Of a stretch of 64,000 nucleotides of DNA, positions 35,726 to 45,691 are shown in pieces (within the stretch, counting starts at the first letter, position 1; each line of letters opens with the position of its first letter). The notes under the pieces are model-generated. The model was not told the origin of the DNA. It searched no databases and was given only the letters and a program-made list of their open reading frames with translations. The DNA comes from Anaerobacillus isosaccharinicus (GTDB lineage: Bacteria > Bacillota > Bacilli > Bacillales > Anaerobacillaceae): the NCBI RefSeq assembly GCF_001866075.3, contig NZ_CP063356.1, positions 3,214,164-3,278,163 of the forward strand, in the 5' to 3' direction. The position numbers and the translations under genes were made by a program.

Positions 35726-37027
35726 GTGGCGTTTGAATTTAAACTTCCTGATATTGGTGAAGGTATTCATGAAGGTGAAATCGTAAAATGGTTTGTCAAA
35801 CCAGGAGATGAAGTAAAAGAAGATGATATTTTACTTGAGGTTCAAAATGACAAAGCCGTTGTAGAGATTCCATCACCAGTTGAAGGTAAAATTTTAGAAT
35901 TAAAAGTTACAGAGGGAACTGTTGCCATCGTTGGTGATGTTCTAGTAACAATTGATTATGATGGTGAAATTCCAGCATCAGCACATGGTCATCATGATGA
36001 GGAAGAAGAAGCTACTCCAGCCAAAGAAGCTAAACAAGAAACTGTAACAGAAGAAATTTCTGAAGTTGATGAATCTAGAAGAGTTATCGCAATGCCATCT
36101 GTACGTAAATATGCAAGAGAAAAAGGGATCGAGATCAAAAAAGTGCAAGGTACAGGTGATAACGGCCGTGTGTTAAAAGTTGATATCGATAACTTTGGAA
36201 CAGCTACACCTCAAAATGCTGAGGCTAATGAGGAGGTGCCTGGAGCAGAAACGACCCAAGCAACTTCTGAGCGTAAGACTACAACTGAGAAAAAAGCAGT
36301 TAAACCATATGAAGCAGTTCATGGTGAGTTAGAAACTCGAGAGAAAATGAGTGGAATTCGTAAAGCTATCTCTAATGCAATGGTTAATTCTAAACATACT
36401 GCTCCACACGTAACGCTAATGGATGAAATTGATGTAACAGATTTAGTATTACATCGTAAGAAATTCAAAGGAATTGCTGCTGATAAAGGTATTAAGTTAA
36501 CTTACTTACCATACGTTGTTAAGGCACTTACTTCAGCATTAAGAGAGTATCCGACTTTAAATGCATCTATTGACGACGTAAATGAAGAAGTTGTTTATAA
36601 GCATTATTACAATATTGGAATTGCTGCAGACACTGAAAAAGGTTTACTAGTGCCGGTTGTAAAAGATGCTGATAGAAAATCAATCTTTAAAATTTCAGCT
36701 GAGATTAATGAACTAGCTACAAGTGCTCGTGAAGGGAAATTATCACCTGATAAAATGAAGGGTGGTTCTTGTACAATTACGAACATTGGATCGGCAGGCG
36801 GACAATGGTTTACTCCTGTAATTAACCATCCAGAAGTTGCGATCTTAGGAATTGGGAGAATTGCAGAAAAACCAGTCGTTAAAAACGGTGAAATTGTCGT
36901 TGCTCCAGTATTAGCATTATCATTAAGTTTTGATCATCGTTTAATTGACGGTGCAACAGCACAAAATGCGTTAAATCATATTAAACGCTTACTGAACGAT
37001 CCACAATTATTAGTTATGGAGGCGTAA
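35726..37027 (+). CDS. pdhC: Dihydrolipoyl acetyltransferase (E2)
   Basis: A 433-residue acetyltransferase core of the complex. There is one N-terminal lipoyl domain (lysine in [12 protein letters not shown]), a linker rich in Glu and Ala, a peripheral subunit-binding domain ([16 protein letters not shown]) and a catalytic domain ending with [11 protein letters not shown], containing the active-site His. The start is GTG ([13 protein letters not shown]) with GGGAGG upstream; an ATG nine codons earlier is less likely. Confidence 0.95.
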   Translation: MAFEFKLPDIGEGIHEGEIVKWFVKPGDEVKEDDILLEVQNDKAVVEIPSPVEGKILELKVTEGTVAIVGDVLVTIDYDGEIPASAHGHHDEEEEATPAKEAKQETVTEEISEVDESRRVIAMPSVRKYAREKGIEIKKVQGTGDNGRVLKVDIDNFGTATPQNAEANEEVPGAETTQATSERKTTTEKKAVKPYEAVHGELETREKMSGIRKAISNAMVNSKHTAPHVTLMDEIDVTDLVLHRKKFKGIAADKGIKLTYLPYVVKALTSALREYPTLNASIDDVNEEVVYKHYYNIGIAADTEKGLLVPVVKDADRKSIFKISAEINELATSAREGKLSPDKMKGGSCTITNIGSAGGQWFTPVINHPEVAILGIGRIAEKPVVKNGEIVVAPVLALSLSFDHRLIDGATAQNALNHIKRLLNDPQLLVMEA

Positions 37028-37030
37028 AAA

Positions 37031-38440
37031 ATGGTAGTAGGAGATTTTGCGGTAGAAGTAGAAACACTCGTTATTGGGGCAGGTCCTGGTGGTTATGTTG
37101 CTGCTATTCGTGCAGCTCAGCTTGGTCAAAAGGTAACGATCGTTGAAAAAGAAAATTTAGGTGGGGTTTGCTTAAATGTAGGTTGTATTCCATCAAAAGC
37201 TTTAATTGCAGCTGGTCATAAATATCACGATGCTACAAATTCTGAAGATATGGGAATTACTGTAGGAAATGTTTCGTTAGACTTTTCAAAAGTACAAAAA
37301 TGGAAATCTTCAGTTGTAAATAAACTTACTGGTGGTGTTGAAGCCTTATTAAAGGGTAATAAGGTGGATATAGTTAGAGGTGAAGCTTTCTTTGTTGATG
37401 AGAATACTGTACGTATTATGGACGAAAAATCATCGCAAACGTATAAATTTAACAATTGTATTATCGCTACAGGCTCTAGACCAATTGAATTACCAGCTTT
37501 TAAATGGAGCAAGCGTGTTATCTCTTCAACAGGTGCATTAGCGCTAGAAGAAGTTCCGAAAAAGATGATTGTAATTGGTGGCGGTTATATTGGTGTCGAG
37601 TTAGGTTCTGCCTATGCTAACCTTGGAACAGAATTGACAATTTTAGAAGGTGGAAAACAAGTATTACCAGGTTTTGAAAAGCAAATGAGTCAATTGGTAA
37701 CAAAACGACTGAAGAATAATGGGGCAGAAATTTTTACAAATGCATTGGCGCAAGGTGTAGAAGAAACTGCTAATGGTGTTAAAGTTACTGCTGAAATAAA
37801 AGGTGAAACAAAAACGTTTGAGGCGGATTATGTTTTAGTAACTGTAGGACGTCGACCGAATACTGAAGAACTAGGATTAGAGCAAGCTGGCATCGAAATG
37901 ACAGACCGAGGCTTAGTGAAAGTCGATAAGCAGTGTAAAACAAGTGTTAATGGCATCTTTGCTATTGGGGATATCGTAGATGGACCAGCACTTGCTCATA
38001 AAGCTTCCTATGAAGGTAAAGTTGCGGCAGAAGTGATCTCTGGTCATCCTGCTGAAGTAGACTATCTAGCTATTCCTGCAGTAGTTTTCTCAGGTCCTGA
38101 ACTTGCTTCTGTGGGCTTAACTGAAGCGGAAGCAAAAGAAGCAGGTTATGAGGTTATCGTTTCTAAGTTCCCGTTTGCAGCTAATGGCCGTGCTTTATCA
38201 CTAAATGAAACAGACGGATTCATGAAGATGGTAACGCGTAAAGAAGATGGATTAGTTCTTGGTGTTCAAATTGCTGGCTTAAATGCTTCTGACATGATTT
38301 CTGAAGCTTGTGTAGCGATTGAAGCGGGTATGACAGCTGAAGATATAGCAATGACAATTCATGCTCATCCATCATTAGGTGAGATTACGATGGAAACAGC
38401 AGAAGTAGCAATCGGAATGCCGATCCATATTGTAAAATAA
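37031..38440 (+). CDS. pdhD: Dihydrolipoyl dehydrogenase (E3)
   Basis: A 469-residue flavin disulfide reductase that reoxidises the lipoyl groups of E2 with NAD+. The FAD motif [10 protein letters not shown], the redox pair [13 protein letters not shown], the NAD motif [12 protein letters not shown] and the C-terminal HAHPSLGE base are all present. GGAGG precedes the ATG. It is the last gene of pdhABCD. Confidence 0.96.
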   Translation: MVVGDFAVEVETLVIGAGPGGYVAAIRAAQLGQKVTIVEKENLGGVCLNVGCIPSKALIAAGHKYHDATNSEDMGITVGNVSLDFSKVQKWKSSVVNKLTGGVEALLKGNKVDIVRGEAFFVDENTVRIMDEKSSQTYKFNNCIIATGSRPIELPAFKWSKRVISSTGALALEEVPKKMIVIGGGYIGVELGSAYANLGTELTILEGGKQVLPGFEKQMSQLVTKRLKNNGAEIFTNALAQGVEETANGVKVTAEIKGETKTFEADYVLVTVGRRPNTEELGLEQAGIEMTDRGLVKVDKQCKTSVNGIFAIGDIVDGPALAHKASYEGKVAAEVISGHPAEVDYLAIPAVVFSGPELASVGLTEAEAKEAGYEVIVSKFPFAANGRALSLNETDGFMKMVTRKEDGLVLGVQIAGLNASDMISEACVAIEAGMTAEDIAMTIHAHPSLGEITMETAEVAIGMPIHIVK

Positions 38441-38465
38441 GTAAAAAGTACTTCAGGGTAAACAA

Positions 38466-38505
38466 AAAAGAGAGGATGACATTTAACAGTCATCCTCTCT
38501 TTTTA
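38466..38505. terminator. Bidirectional terminator after pdhD
   Basis: AAAGAGAGGATGAC and GTCATCCTCTCTTT form a 14-bp stem with T-runs. Confidence 0.9.
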
Positions 38506-38892
38506 TTTTTCTACTAATGCATCTTCAAGCATTTTTAGTATTTCGAATTTCTTTAAAGATCCTTCAACGCGAATTGTCACATGTTCATTATGTAAAACTA
38601 ACAAGGTAGGGTACTCTTGAATATTATAGTGTCGAACTAAATCACGATCTGAGGAATGAATAATATTAAATGAACGAATTTTTTCTGGATGTCTTCTTTT
38701 TACGTCTAAAAGAGCATCGTAATAATTCCCTTCATCGTTAATAAAGTGATCATCAGAGAAAAGTAATGTAATATTTTCATCCTTCTTTTGTAAAAAGGGG
38801 TAATTTGCTATCACTTCATCATTCTTTATACAGCTTGTTATTAGTAATAGGAAGATTGGAATTAAACAAATAGCTAGTCTTAGTTTCCTCAC
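38503..38892 (-). CDS. slp: Slp-like small lipoprotein with thioredoxin-like C-terminal half
   Basis: A lipoprotein of about 130 residues. The signal peptide ends in LLITSC. The remainder includes NITLLFSDDHFINDEGNYYDALLD and a part with thioredoxin-fold character (YNIQEYPTLLVLHNEHVTIRV), but there is no CxxC. It lies after pdhD, where B. subtilis has slp, a small peptidoglycan-associated lipoprotein. The start is uncertain: a GTG at 38892 gives a normal signal peptide, and an upstream ATG at 38934 would add 14 residues. Confidence 0.7.
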   Translation of the reverse strand: MRKLRLAICLIPIFLLLITSCIKNDEVIANYPFLQKKDENITLLFSDDHFINDEGNYYDALLDVKRRHPEKIRSFNIIHSSDRDLVRHYNIQEYPTLLVLHNEHVTIRVEGSLKKFEILKMLEDALVEK

Positions 38893-39104
38893 AAAGCCAT
38901 TCACTTCCTTTTTCTCTAGATAATAAACAAACACTCCTGTTTAGTTTACCACGGAAAAGAGTGAATCTTCTGTTCGTAATAAAACTGTTACATAATTGAA
39001 AAGATTATATCTGATTTATTTTAATATTAACAAAAACAACAAATAATGATAGATATTTTAAATATCTTAACTAAGAAATATTGGTTACCCCCAAAACTTA
39101 ACAA

Positions 39105-40160
39105 CTAATCATATTGAATTTGATTTGCAAAAATATAAGCTGGGTAATTTTTATTATTTTCAGAGAAAAGTTGTTCCTCCATTGTAGCTTTTTGTAATAT
39201 AGATAAACACTCAAGTATGGCAAGAAGCTCATGAAGGAATGCCCCTTTTTGACTATACGTTGAATTAGATTGAATTTCTTCTTTGAGTAGATCGTAAAGT
39301 TGTTCATGGGTGTAGTTGATCTTATTTTTGTTAGTATGAAATATGTTTTTGCAAAGGTTTTTAATAAATTTAACCGAAGACAGTACAAGTTTTTTTTCGT
39401 CGTAAGAAAGTTCTTTAGCTAAATTAATATGACTTAAATTACCAACGTGAAAAATAATTTTTTGTAGTTGATTCAACTTTTTTTGTAAAAATTGGAACGA
39501 TCTTTCCTCTATCTCATTACTTTTTCGGTATTGCCACTCAGATTCTTGATAATCACATAACTGAAATGCTTTATCTAATTCTTGGTGCAGATTTCTCATT
39601 GTAACTGTAATTGAGTACTCTTTCTCTTTAACTATTGTACAAATTAAATCGTCTAGATGAGTTGCGGTATCTCTATAGAGCTCGTTAACTTTTCGGACGA
39701 GTAATGGTCCGAATTTTGGAGGCAACACTGCAAAGTTAACAAAAGTAGATATTATAATTCCTAACGAAGTTCCTGATAATCGTAAAACAAATTCGCTAAT
39801 TAAACTTTCATTAGATCCGGGGATCATTGCAACTGCTGTAAGAGTTGCTACTAAAGTAACATTATCTAATTTTAAGTGGTGACAGAACAAAATTGTTAAC
39901 ATACTAACGAGAGCGAAGGTAATGGCACCTTGACCGAGAAGTAAATCTAAAATCAATGCAAATCCAGCGCCAATTGCTGCTGCTGGTAAACGGATAATTC
40001 CTCTCTTTAAGGAATCCGCAGCAGTAGGTTCAGTTGTAACGATCGCGGTAATAACGGCAAAAATCACTGGTAAATCTAATTTGATACATACTAACGCTGT
40101 GATGAATACTGCGATACCAGTTTTTAATATTCTACGTCCAACAAATTTAAATGGGTTCAT
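39105..40160 (-). CDS. Aromatic acid exporter family membrane protein
   Basis: A 351-residue protein of the ArAE_1/FUSC-like family (DUF939 type). There are six membrane helices in the N-terminal 165 residues (TGIAVFITALVCI ... GIIISTFVNFAVLPP), and the cytoplasmic helical domain (about 170-351) is Gln/Glu/Lys rich. B. subtilis relatives YqjA and YgaE are uncharacterised; a role in exporting aromatic compounds is inferred from more distant relatives. GGTG lies upstream of the start. Confidence 0.8.
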   Translation of the reverse strand: MNPFKFVGRRILKTGIAVFITALVCIKLDLPVIFAVITAIVTTEPTAADSLKRGIIRLPAAAIGAGFALILDLLLGQGAITFALVSMLTILFCHHLKLDNVTLVATLTAVAMIPGSNESLISEFVLRLSGTSLGIIISTFVNFAVLPPKFGPLLVRKVNELYRDTATHLDDLICTIVKEKEYSITVTMRNLHQELDKAFQLCDYQESEWQYRKSNEIEERSFQFLQKKLNQLQKIIFHVGNLSHINLAKELSYDEKKLVLSSVKFIKNLCKNIFHTNKNKINYTHEQLYDLLKEEIQSNSTYSQKGAFLHELLAILECLSILQKATMEEQLFSENNKNYPAYIFANQIQYD

Positions 40161-40306
40161 TTTTACTCACCTTTAAATTATCTCAATATGTAAAGTATTT
40201 GTGGTAATTGGGAAAACTATGCAAATAATAGTAAGTATTATTGATTTTTTAAAACGAAGTCTTATGTTACGATGGTTGTAATAAAAAATATGTTTAGGGT
40301 GGTTTC

Positions 40307-41134
40307 ATGAAAAAAATATTCTTACTAATTTTGTTTATTTCTATTATTTACGTATTAGTTGGTTGTTCCGGTGAAACTGAACGACAAATAGAAATGGAGG
40401 AAGAAGCCACTGTCATCGAAACAGAAGCTGCCAAAGAAACAGTTGTTATTGAAGAAGATGAAAAGGTAAGTGTAATTGAAGATGAATTAAAAGAACAAGT
40501 TGAGCCGTCTTCTCTCTATGTATTGAACAGTGATCACACAGTAAGTCCTGTTGATGAGACAGTTAATGAAAAAGTTGTTCTCTTAACAATTGATGACGCG
40601 CCAAATCGCTATTCGGTTGAAATGGCCAACTTATTAAAAGAAAAAGACATTAACGCGATCTTTTTTGTAAATGGGCATTTTATAAATAATGATGCAGGAA
40701 AAGAAAAGTTAAAAACAATCTATGACCTAGGATTCGAAATTGGAAATCATACGATGAACCACCCGAACTTAAGGAATTTACCAGAAGAAAAGCAACGACA
40801 AGAAATCATTGAGTTAAATAATTTAATTGAAGAAATAACAGGGGAAAGACCTCGTTTTTTTAGGGCGCCATTTGGCGTAAACACAGACGTATCACGTCAA
40901 GTAGTCGAAGAAGAGTCTATGCAGTGGATGAATTGGACATATGGATATGATTTTGAAAAGGGATATATGGAAAAAGAGGCACTTGCAGAAATAATGGTAA
41001 ATACAAACTTGCTACGACCTGGTGCTAACCTACTAATGCATGATCACCCATGGACGCTTGAGGCGCTACCGTTAATTATTTCAGGATTAGAACAAAAAGG
41101 CTATGGATTTGTGGATCCGAAAACGATTGAGTGA
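40307..41134 (+). CDS. Polysaccharide deacetylase lipoprotein
   Basis: A 275-residue protein. The lipobox VLVGC (Cys20) anchors it outside; residues 25-75 form a Glu-rich linker. The NodB/CE4 domain follows with TIDDAP (catalytic DD), HTMNHP (zinc H-x3-H), RAPFG and LMHDHP. It deacetylates a cell-wall polymer, probably peptidoglycan or N-acetylglucosamine residues. No other wall genes are in the same operon except the M23 lipoprotein gene that follows 160 bp later. Confidence 0.9.
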   Translation: MKKIFLLILFISIIYVLVGCSGETERQIEMEEEATVIETEAAKETVVIEEDEKVSVIEDELKEQVEPSSLYVLNSDHTVSPVDETVNEKVVLLTIDDAPNRYSVEMANLLKEKDINAIFFVNGHFINNDAGKEKLKTIYDLGFEIGNHTMNHPNLRNLPEEKQRQEIIELNNLIEEITGERPRFFRAPFGVNTDVSRQVVEEESMQWMNWTYGYDFEKGYMEKEALAEIMVNTNLLRPGANLLMHDHPWTLEALPLIISGLEQKGYGFVDPKTIE

Positions 41135-41141
41135 GAAACTG

Positions 41142-41180
41142 GGCAATCAACTTGATGCAAATTGAGTTCATTGCCTTTTT
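41142..41180 (+). terminator. Terminator after the deacetylase gene
   Basis: GGCAATcAACT pairs with AGTTcATTGCC, with one C-C mismatch, and is followed by TTTTT. Confidence 0.7.
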
Positions 41181-41294
41181 CATTGTTTAGATACTTAACT
41201 TTAATCTATGGCAACATCTTACACATACTGGAGGTTTAGTGGTGTGTGTAGATGGTCAAAATAGAGATTAGCAATTTTATGAAGGGTGAAACGA

Positions 41295-42383
41295 ATGAAA
41301 CAACCTATTATAGTACTTATTTTTTTATTAATTCTATCAGCATGTGGGAAAAGCGATGGAACAAGACAACAAGAGAGAAATAATACAAAAAAAGAAGATC
41401 ATCAAATCATTATTGAAGAACAAGAGCCATTATTTCAAGAAATCGCTCTAAAGTCTATTAATGAGAAACAAGTCTTTTTAGTCAGTGACCTAATTGAAAA
41501 GATTGATGGAAAATATGAATACGATAAATTGCATCGATCTTTAATAATGGAAATAAATAACCAGATATATAAGCTTGTTTCTGGAATTCCGGTAATTGAA
41601 CAGTCAGGGATATATTTGCCTATTGATAATGTGGAGTTAATTGTCGATGAGGATGGTATTTATTTACCAGTGGATTTTCTTGAAAAGGCTTTAGGAGCTA
41701 ATGCTGAGGTTGTGAATGAAAGTATCGTTTTTCATTGGGCAAAAGATGTTGTGACGACGAGTCGCGATCTTCAAGAAAGTAATTTTAATGAAGAAATGAC
41801 AGTAGAAGAAATGATCGATTACTTATCATTTCTCCAAAGTCCAATCGAGGATGCCCAAGTAAGCACGATAAAAAACCACCTTCCAGGAGCGAGGCGAGCT
41901 TACCGAAATGGGTTTCACGAGGGAATTGATTGGTACCCATATGCATCGGGTCAACATATATCTACCGTTACCCCTGTTTATGCAATGGCCCAAGGGATTG
42001 TCGTGAGGGCGGATCATGATTATAATGAGTACCCTTCTCCTGAAGAGAGAAATAAAGATTTAGCTCTTACTGCAGAACTAGGAGAAACACCTCTGTATAT
42101 TTTTGACCGACTGCGCGGTAGACAAGTTTGGGTACAGTATGAAAAAGGGATCATGATTCGTTTTGCACACCTTGATGCAATTGCAGAAGATTTGCATGTG
42201 GGCAAGAAGGTGTCAGAATCGACAATTATTGGTTATGTTGGAAATTCGGGTACAAGTGGAGCTGTAAATAATGATGGTACACAATTACATCTTCATAAAG
42301 ACATTCTAATTTATGGGGAATTGTTCTGGAAGCCGTTTACACTTGAAGAGATTAAAACAATTGTCGAGGAAGTATTTAGTTAA
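41295..42383 (+). CDS. M23 peptidase lipoprotein
   Basis: A 362-residue lipoprotein. The lipobox is ILSAC at Cys17. After a Lys/Asp linker there is an unrecognised beta-rich region (about 45-150), then a LytM/M23 domain with HEGIDW and LHLHKD, the zinc-binding H-x3-D and H-x-H motifs. It would cut or bind peptide cross-links in the wall; in M23 proteins of spore formers such domains may also be signalling modules. ATG at 41295 with AAGGG upstream is preferred over GTG at 41286. Confidence 0.85.
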   Translation: MKQPIIVLIFLLILSACGKSDGTRQQERNNTKKEDHQIIIEEQEPLFQEIALKSINEKQVFLVSDLIEKIDGKYEYDKLHRSLIMEINNQIYKLVSGIPVIEQSGIYLPIDNVELIVDEDGIYLPVDFLEKALGANAEVVNESIVFHWAKDVVTTSRDLQESNFNEEMTVEEMIDYLSFLQSPIEDAQVSTIKNHLPGARRAYRNGFHEGIDWYPYASGQHISTVTPVYAMAQGIVVRADHDYNEYPSPEERNKDLALTAELGETPLYIFDRLRGRQVWVQYEKGIMIRFAHLDAIAEDLHVGKKVSESTIIGYVGNSGTSGAVNNDGTQLHLHKDILIYGELFWKPFTLEEIKTIVEEVFS

Positions 42384-42679
42384 GAGTGAATAGTAGCTAT
42401 TCGAACAAAAAAATGAGTGATTGATTAAATTTAATCTAAAAATGTAAAAAACAGGTACTGTGAAAAAAAGCAACAAAAATGAGATTTGTGATTTTTTTTA
42501 TGTTTCTTCACTTTTTCAGCCTTAACTTCTTGTACTTAAATTAATTCAAACCATAAGACAAAACATGACAGTTTTTGCACGTTTCTTATGTTATTCTGTT
42601 GAGGTTATTCTATTTTTCATGTTAGGTACTTGGTAGACTTCTGCCTTTAAATATAAGATTTCATTTTGGGGGGATTTAG
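42384..42679. other. Intergenic before the GAF gene
   Basis: AT-rich, about 300 bp. A short hairpin GAATAG/CTATTC follows the M23 gene. No open frame with a ribosome binding site is seen. Confidence 0.4.
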
Positions 42680-43144
42680 GTGAATAAGTCAGATATGCTT
42701 GATGAACTTAGACTTGAAGTAGGGATGATTGCAGATCGAGTTTCGACATGTCAGGAATTTTATTTAGGAATTATTAATACAATTGGTAAGCACCTTCCTC
42801 ACCATTTTGGAGTAGCAATGTATCGATGTCATAATGGTTTTTTTTGTTATTTGAGTGGTCATGGTACAATTTCTGAAAAAAACACGATTAAATATGGAGA
42901 TGGGATGTTTAGTATTTGTAGTATAAGGGGTAAAGTAACAATACACCGGGAATTGGATAAAATAAGTGCATATGCGCCAATTTATGATGGACAGCACTTA
43001 ATTGGCATCTTCTTAGCTGAATGCCAAGATATTCATTATGAGGTTACTGATGAAGATCTTATATTTCTTCAAGAAATAACAAGATATATTGAGGTAAAAA
43101 GAAAACAGTTATCTAATGCTTCAATTGATAATTTCGAGCATTAA
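42680..43144 (+). CDS. GAF-domain protein
   Basis: A 154-residue single GAF-like domain with GTG start. The fold is suggested by a helix (residues 1-30), YLGIINTIGKHLPHHFGVAMY, then strands and the ending AYAPIYDGQHLIGIFLAE with the usual YVPI-x-VGV... pattern. GGGGG precedes the start. No cofactor-binding residues can be assigned; it may sense a small ligand or redox state. No operon partner. Confidence 0.75.
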   Translation: MNKSDMLDELRLEVGMIADRVSTCQEFYLGIINTIGKHLPHHFGVAMYRCHNGFFCYLSGHGTISEKNTIKYGDGMFSICSIRGKVTIHRELDKISAYAPIYDGQHLIGIFLAECQDIHYEVTDEDLIFLQEITRYIEVKRKQLSNASIDNFEH

Positions 43145-43355
43145 TTGATAATTAAGCTGTATTGAATTATCATTTTAATTGAATAGGTGAACAAAGTAGA
43201 ATTTGTATAGGACATGATTTTAATGGTTTTTAATCTTTTTAGGTGGCAACTTTAGTGGTTATTTATTAGTCGCAGTTCATAAAAAGTTCATTTGACTATA
43301 ATAATTATTAAAGTTATAATAAAATTCAGAAAACTTTTAAAAGGAGGCGTCGCTA

Positions 43356-43652
43356 ATGAACTTGTTTGAGAGACTTTATGATGAGCAGGAAGATGTAAAG
43401 GTACAATTTATTGGGTTTACTACTGAGAGTGCGCGATATGATTTTGGGATTGTTTACACAAATATGTTCTTTGGAAAGCCTCTTGTGGTCTGTATGCAAA
43501 CTGGTCGTTCAACGTTACTTTGTGCTGAAGAAGCGGAGAATTGGGAACATGTAAAAAAGGTATTCCAAATCAAATGTGATAATGAAGCACAGGATCTCTC
43601 ACTATTTTTCGAACAAAAATTACCAACAATGAGCTTTGAATCTCAATATTAA
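43356..43652 (+). CDS. DUF3055 family protein
   Basis: A 98-residue small conserved protein of bacilli. The core is FERLYDEQEDVKVQFIGFT and YDFGIVYTNMFFGKPLVVCMQTGRSTLL, which fits the DUF3055 pattern. No function is known. AAGGAGGCG precedes the ATG, and a strong terminator follows, so it is monocistronic. Confidence 0.75.
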   Translation: MNLFERLYDEQEDVKVQFIGFTTESARYDFGIVYTNMFFGKPLVVCMQTGRSTLLCAEEAENWEHVKKVFQIKCDNEAQDLSLFFEQKLPTMSFESQY

Positions 43653-43663
43653 ATGGTTAACAT

Positions 43664-43703
43664 AAAAGCCCCAGGCCGAAATAATTTGGTTTGGGGCTTT
43701 TTG
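43664..43703 (+). terminator. Terminator after the DUF3055 gene
   Basis: AAAAGCCCCA pairs with TGGGGCTTTT around an 18-base loop and is followed by T bases. Confidence 0.85.
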
Positions 43704-43779
43704 AATTGAAATAGCCTGTTTTAAGGTTCGTAACGCATTATTTGGTACAATTAGGATAAATGTGTTATACGATTATCTA

Positions 43780-43808
43780 TTGACATAATAATTATGACAT
43801 ATTATTAT
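43780..43808 (+). promoter_or_regulatory. SR1 promoter, cut off from its gene by the IS6-like element
   Basis: TTGACA and TATTAT are spaced by 17 bases, a strong vegetative-type promoter. In the ancestral sequence, without the element, it would start an RNA about 42 bases before the SR1P start codon. It now reads into the insertion sequence, antisense to its transposase. Confidence 0.75.
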
Positions 43809-43820
43809 AAATATAAGGAT

Positions 43821-43836
43821 ATTGAAGCGCTTCCAA
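43821..43836. promoter_or_regulatory. Palindromic operator-like site at the SR1 locus
   Basis: ATTGAAGCGCTTCCAA carries a perfect 10-bp palindrome GAAGCGCTTC and resembles a catabolite operator. SR1 of B. subtilis is repressed by CcpN and, more weakly, CcpA. The site lies just after the expected transcription start and partly overlaps the target duplication (43833-43840). Confidence 0.5.
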
Positions 43837-43913
43837 ATAAGGTAGTGTCAAAAGTTCTATGAAAACTAAAGGCTGATGACACTTTCTACCAATTAATCTG
43901 GTGGTAGCTCCCG

Positions 43914-44062
43914 CCATCGCTCTTGACAAACACGCCAATGGTTTAGCGAGAGGTTTAACAAGGGCGAAGAGGACAAAAGAAGGCATAGCTAAATAAGCCC
44001 TTGGTACTTCCATTTTAAACCATTGGCAAGTTCGGTTTGTCAAGAGTGCGCTCCGCCGATGG
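43914..44062. repeat. Large hairpin in the non-coding end of the IS6-like element
   Basis: CCATCG, CTCTTGACAAAC and GCCAATGGTTTA in the left arm pair with TAAACCATTGGC, GTTTGTCAAGAG and CGATGG in the right arm. The stem is interrupted by small bulges and encloses a loop with a further AAGGGC/GCCCTT pairing. It is placed between the transposase stop and the left terminus. Confidence 0.75.
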
Positions 44063-44088
44063 CTAGGAAGGGCTCAGCTAAACAAAAG

Positions 44089-45522
44089 TTAGGCAGTTTG
44101 CTTACTTATCCAATCCTGGGCAAGACCAATAAGAGTTGTCCATCTAGCAGGCATGTTTGGAAGCTTCTCTAACTCAGGAATTGTTACTGGTACTTTTCCT
44201 TCCAAAGCTGAATGTGGTCTTAAAAAGTTAAAGTAAGCAACGAACAAGGTCACAAAAGAAACAGAACCATGTTCTGAACCGAAACCATGAGTGGATCGAT
44301 AGTTTCCTTTAAAGGTACGATTTAGCCGCTCGATAATTTGTTTGAGAGGTCGATATTCTTTTGACACCTCGTCTTCGTTCGTTAAGCCAATTACCTGAAT
44401 GACCTCAAACGGGATTTGGTGCTGGGCATAAAAGTGTTGTGCTAATAAGTAAATGGGATTGCCATCGACAACGAAAGTTAGGTTTTCTGGGATTTTCCTA
44501 AGCTTTAACAACACTTCGTCTATCGCTTTAATAGCTGTAGCTGTATCTCGATTAGGTGACACAGGATAAGAGAGAATGACTTTCTTCACGGCATCAAAAA
44601 AGAAAAACAGGTAATGCCAACGGCCATTTACGCGGATGTATGTTTCGTCACCACAAAATTGATCTGAGAGTTCGTAAGGATAGTGATCAATATACGGTTT
44701 CAACCACAATGCCACACTGTTTTCGTAGTTTAAAATGCTTTGATGAGAAATTGAAACACCGTGTACATCTTTCATCAACGCTGCTGTTTTACGGGCTGAA
44801 AGTCCATAATTGACGTGATAAGTCAAAATCAGTCCAAGCGTATGTGGAGACACATAAATTCTTGATAGATCAACTCTCGGTCTCTTTGGTGAATGCTTCG
44901 CTAATGGTTGAAAATCAATGTGAAACTGGCGGTAAATATAGCGAAGTTTAAAGGCTTGAGGATCTTCTTTGAACCGATTTTTCTCTTTTTGAGTCATCGC
45001 ATTACGTTTCTGTTGGTAATAAGAACAAGCGTCGTTTTTACACTTGTACACATGGAAGTCTTTTCTTTCTTTCACTTTTTCGAGTGTTTTTGAACAGTGA
45101 GGGCATTTCAGGATTGCTTCCTTGAGATAACGATTTTTCTCACTGAAAAGGCACGAACACACCTTACATTGATATTGTCCTTTCGCTCCATTGTTCGCAT
45201 ATAAATACTCAGCTGGAGCACCACACGTAGGACATTTCATTGATGAAGGAACGGGTGTTGAATTCGACCGTCTTTGTACTGGTTTGAGAGGTTTACCTTT
45301 AGACTCAAGATGCTCGGTTAATAAAACTTGAAAATCTAGTTTTTTTGGAACTTCAATGATCGGTAGATCATCAACTTGAAGCTTGCGATAAGGTTTATTA
45401 ACTGGAGCCTCAGTCGGTTTATCAAACATGCTCTTCCCGATTAAAAGGGTAAGGAGCGTTCGAATTACTTGTTCTTGGTAGTTTATAAAGGTAAGTAAAT
45501 AGGTTATAATTTGAGGTAACAA
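44089..45522 (-). CDS. IS6-like DDE transposase with zinc-ribbon N-terminus
   Basis: A transposase of about 480 residues, twice the usual IS6 length. The C-terminal half has the IS6/IS240 catalytic fold: CGDETYIRVNGRWHY (D308), FVVDGNP (D369) and QIIERLNRTFKG (E414), then FNFLRPHSAL (numbered from the longer frame at 45570). The N-terminal part carries at least two Cys pairs: CPTCGAPAEY/CKVCSC and CPHCSKTL/CKNDAC, probably zinc ribbons. A TTG at 45522 with AAAGGA upstream is the best start; the earlier TTG at 45570 lacks one. Confidence 0.82.
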   Translation of the reverse strand: MLPQIITYLLTFINYQEQVIRTLLTLLIGKSMFDKPTEAPVNKPYRKLQVDDLPIIEVPKKLDFQVLLTEHLESKGKPLKPVQRRSNSTPVPSSMKCPTCGAPAEYLYANNGAKGQYQCKVCSCLFSEKNRYLKEAILKCPHCSKTLEKVKERKDFHVYKCKNDACSYYQQKRNAMTQKEKNRFKEDPQAFKLRYIYRQFHIDFQPLAKHSPKRPRVDLSRIYVSPHTLGLILTYHVNYGLSARKTAALMKDVHGVSISHQSILNYENSVALWLKPYIDHYPYELSDQFCGDETYIRVNGRWHYLFFFFDAVKKVILSYPVSPNRDTATAIKAIDEVLLKLRKIPENLTFVVDGNPIYLLAQHFYAQHQIPFEVIQVIGLTNEDEVSKEYRPLKQIIERLNRTFKGNYRSTHGFGSEHGSVSFVTLFVAYFNFLRPHSALEGKVPVTIPELEKLPNMPARWTTLIGLAQDWISKQTA

Positions 45523-45691
45523 CTTGTCACTTTCCTTTCTTTTGGGATGTTGGGTGTGTGGTAACCTCAATTATCTACAAAATTCAGGGGGTGGCAAGTT
45601 TTTTGCTTATAAAGCCCTTTAAACTAGGATTTAATAGCCTATTTCTATATAAAGTTTTGACAATACGCCAAATAAAAAAGGGGTGAAATAA

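Larger units (their letters stand above)
43841..45667 (-). mobile_element. IS6-like insertion sequence
   Basis: A 1.83-kb element with imperfect terminal repeats: GGTAGTGTCAAAAGTT on the left, and the right end reads CGTATTGTCAAAACTT on the opposite strand (13 of 16 positions alike). CCAAATAA lies directly outside both ends (43833-43840 and 45668-45675), an 8-bp target duplication as made by IS6 family elements. It encodes one long transposase and a structured 250-bp non-coding segment. It interrupts the SR1 locus. Confidence 0.88.

Noticed and set aside
42600-42680. T-box or riboswitch leader before the GAF gene
   Set aside because: A phrase like GGTACTTGG is present, but the conserved T-box sequence and antiterminator pairing are not.
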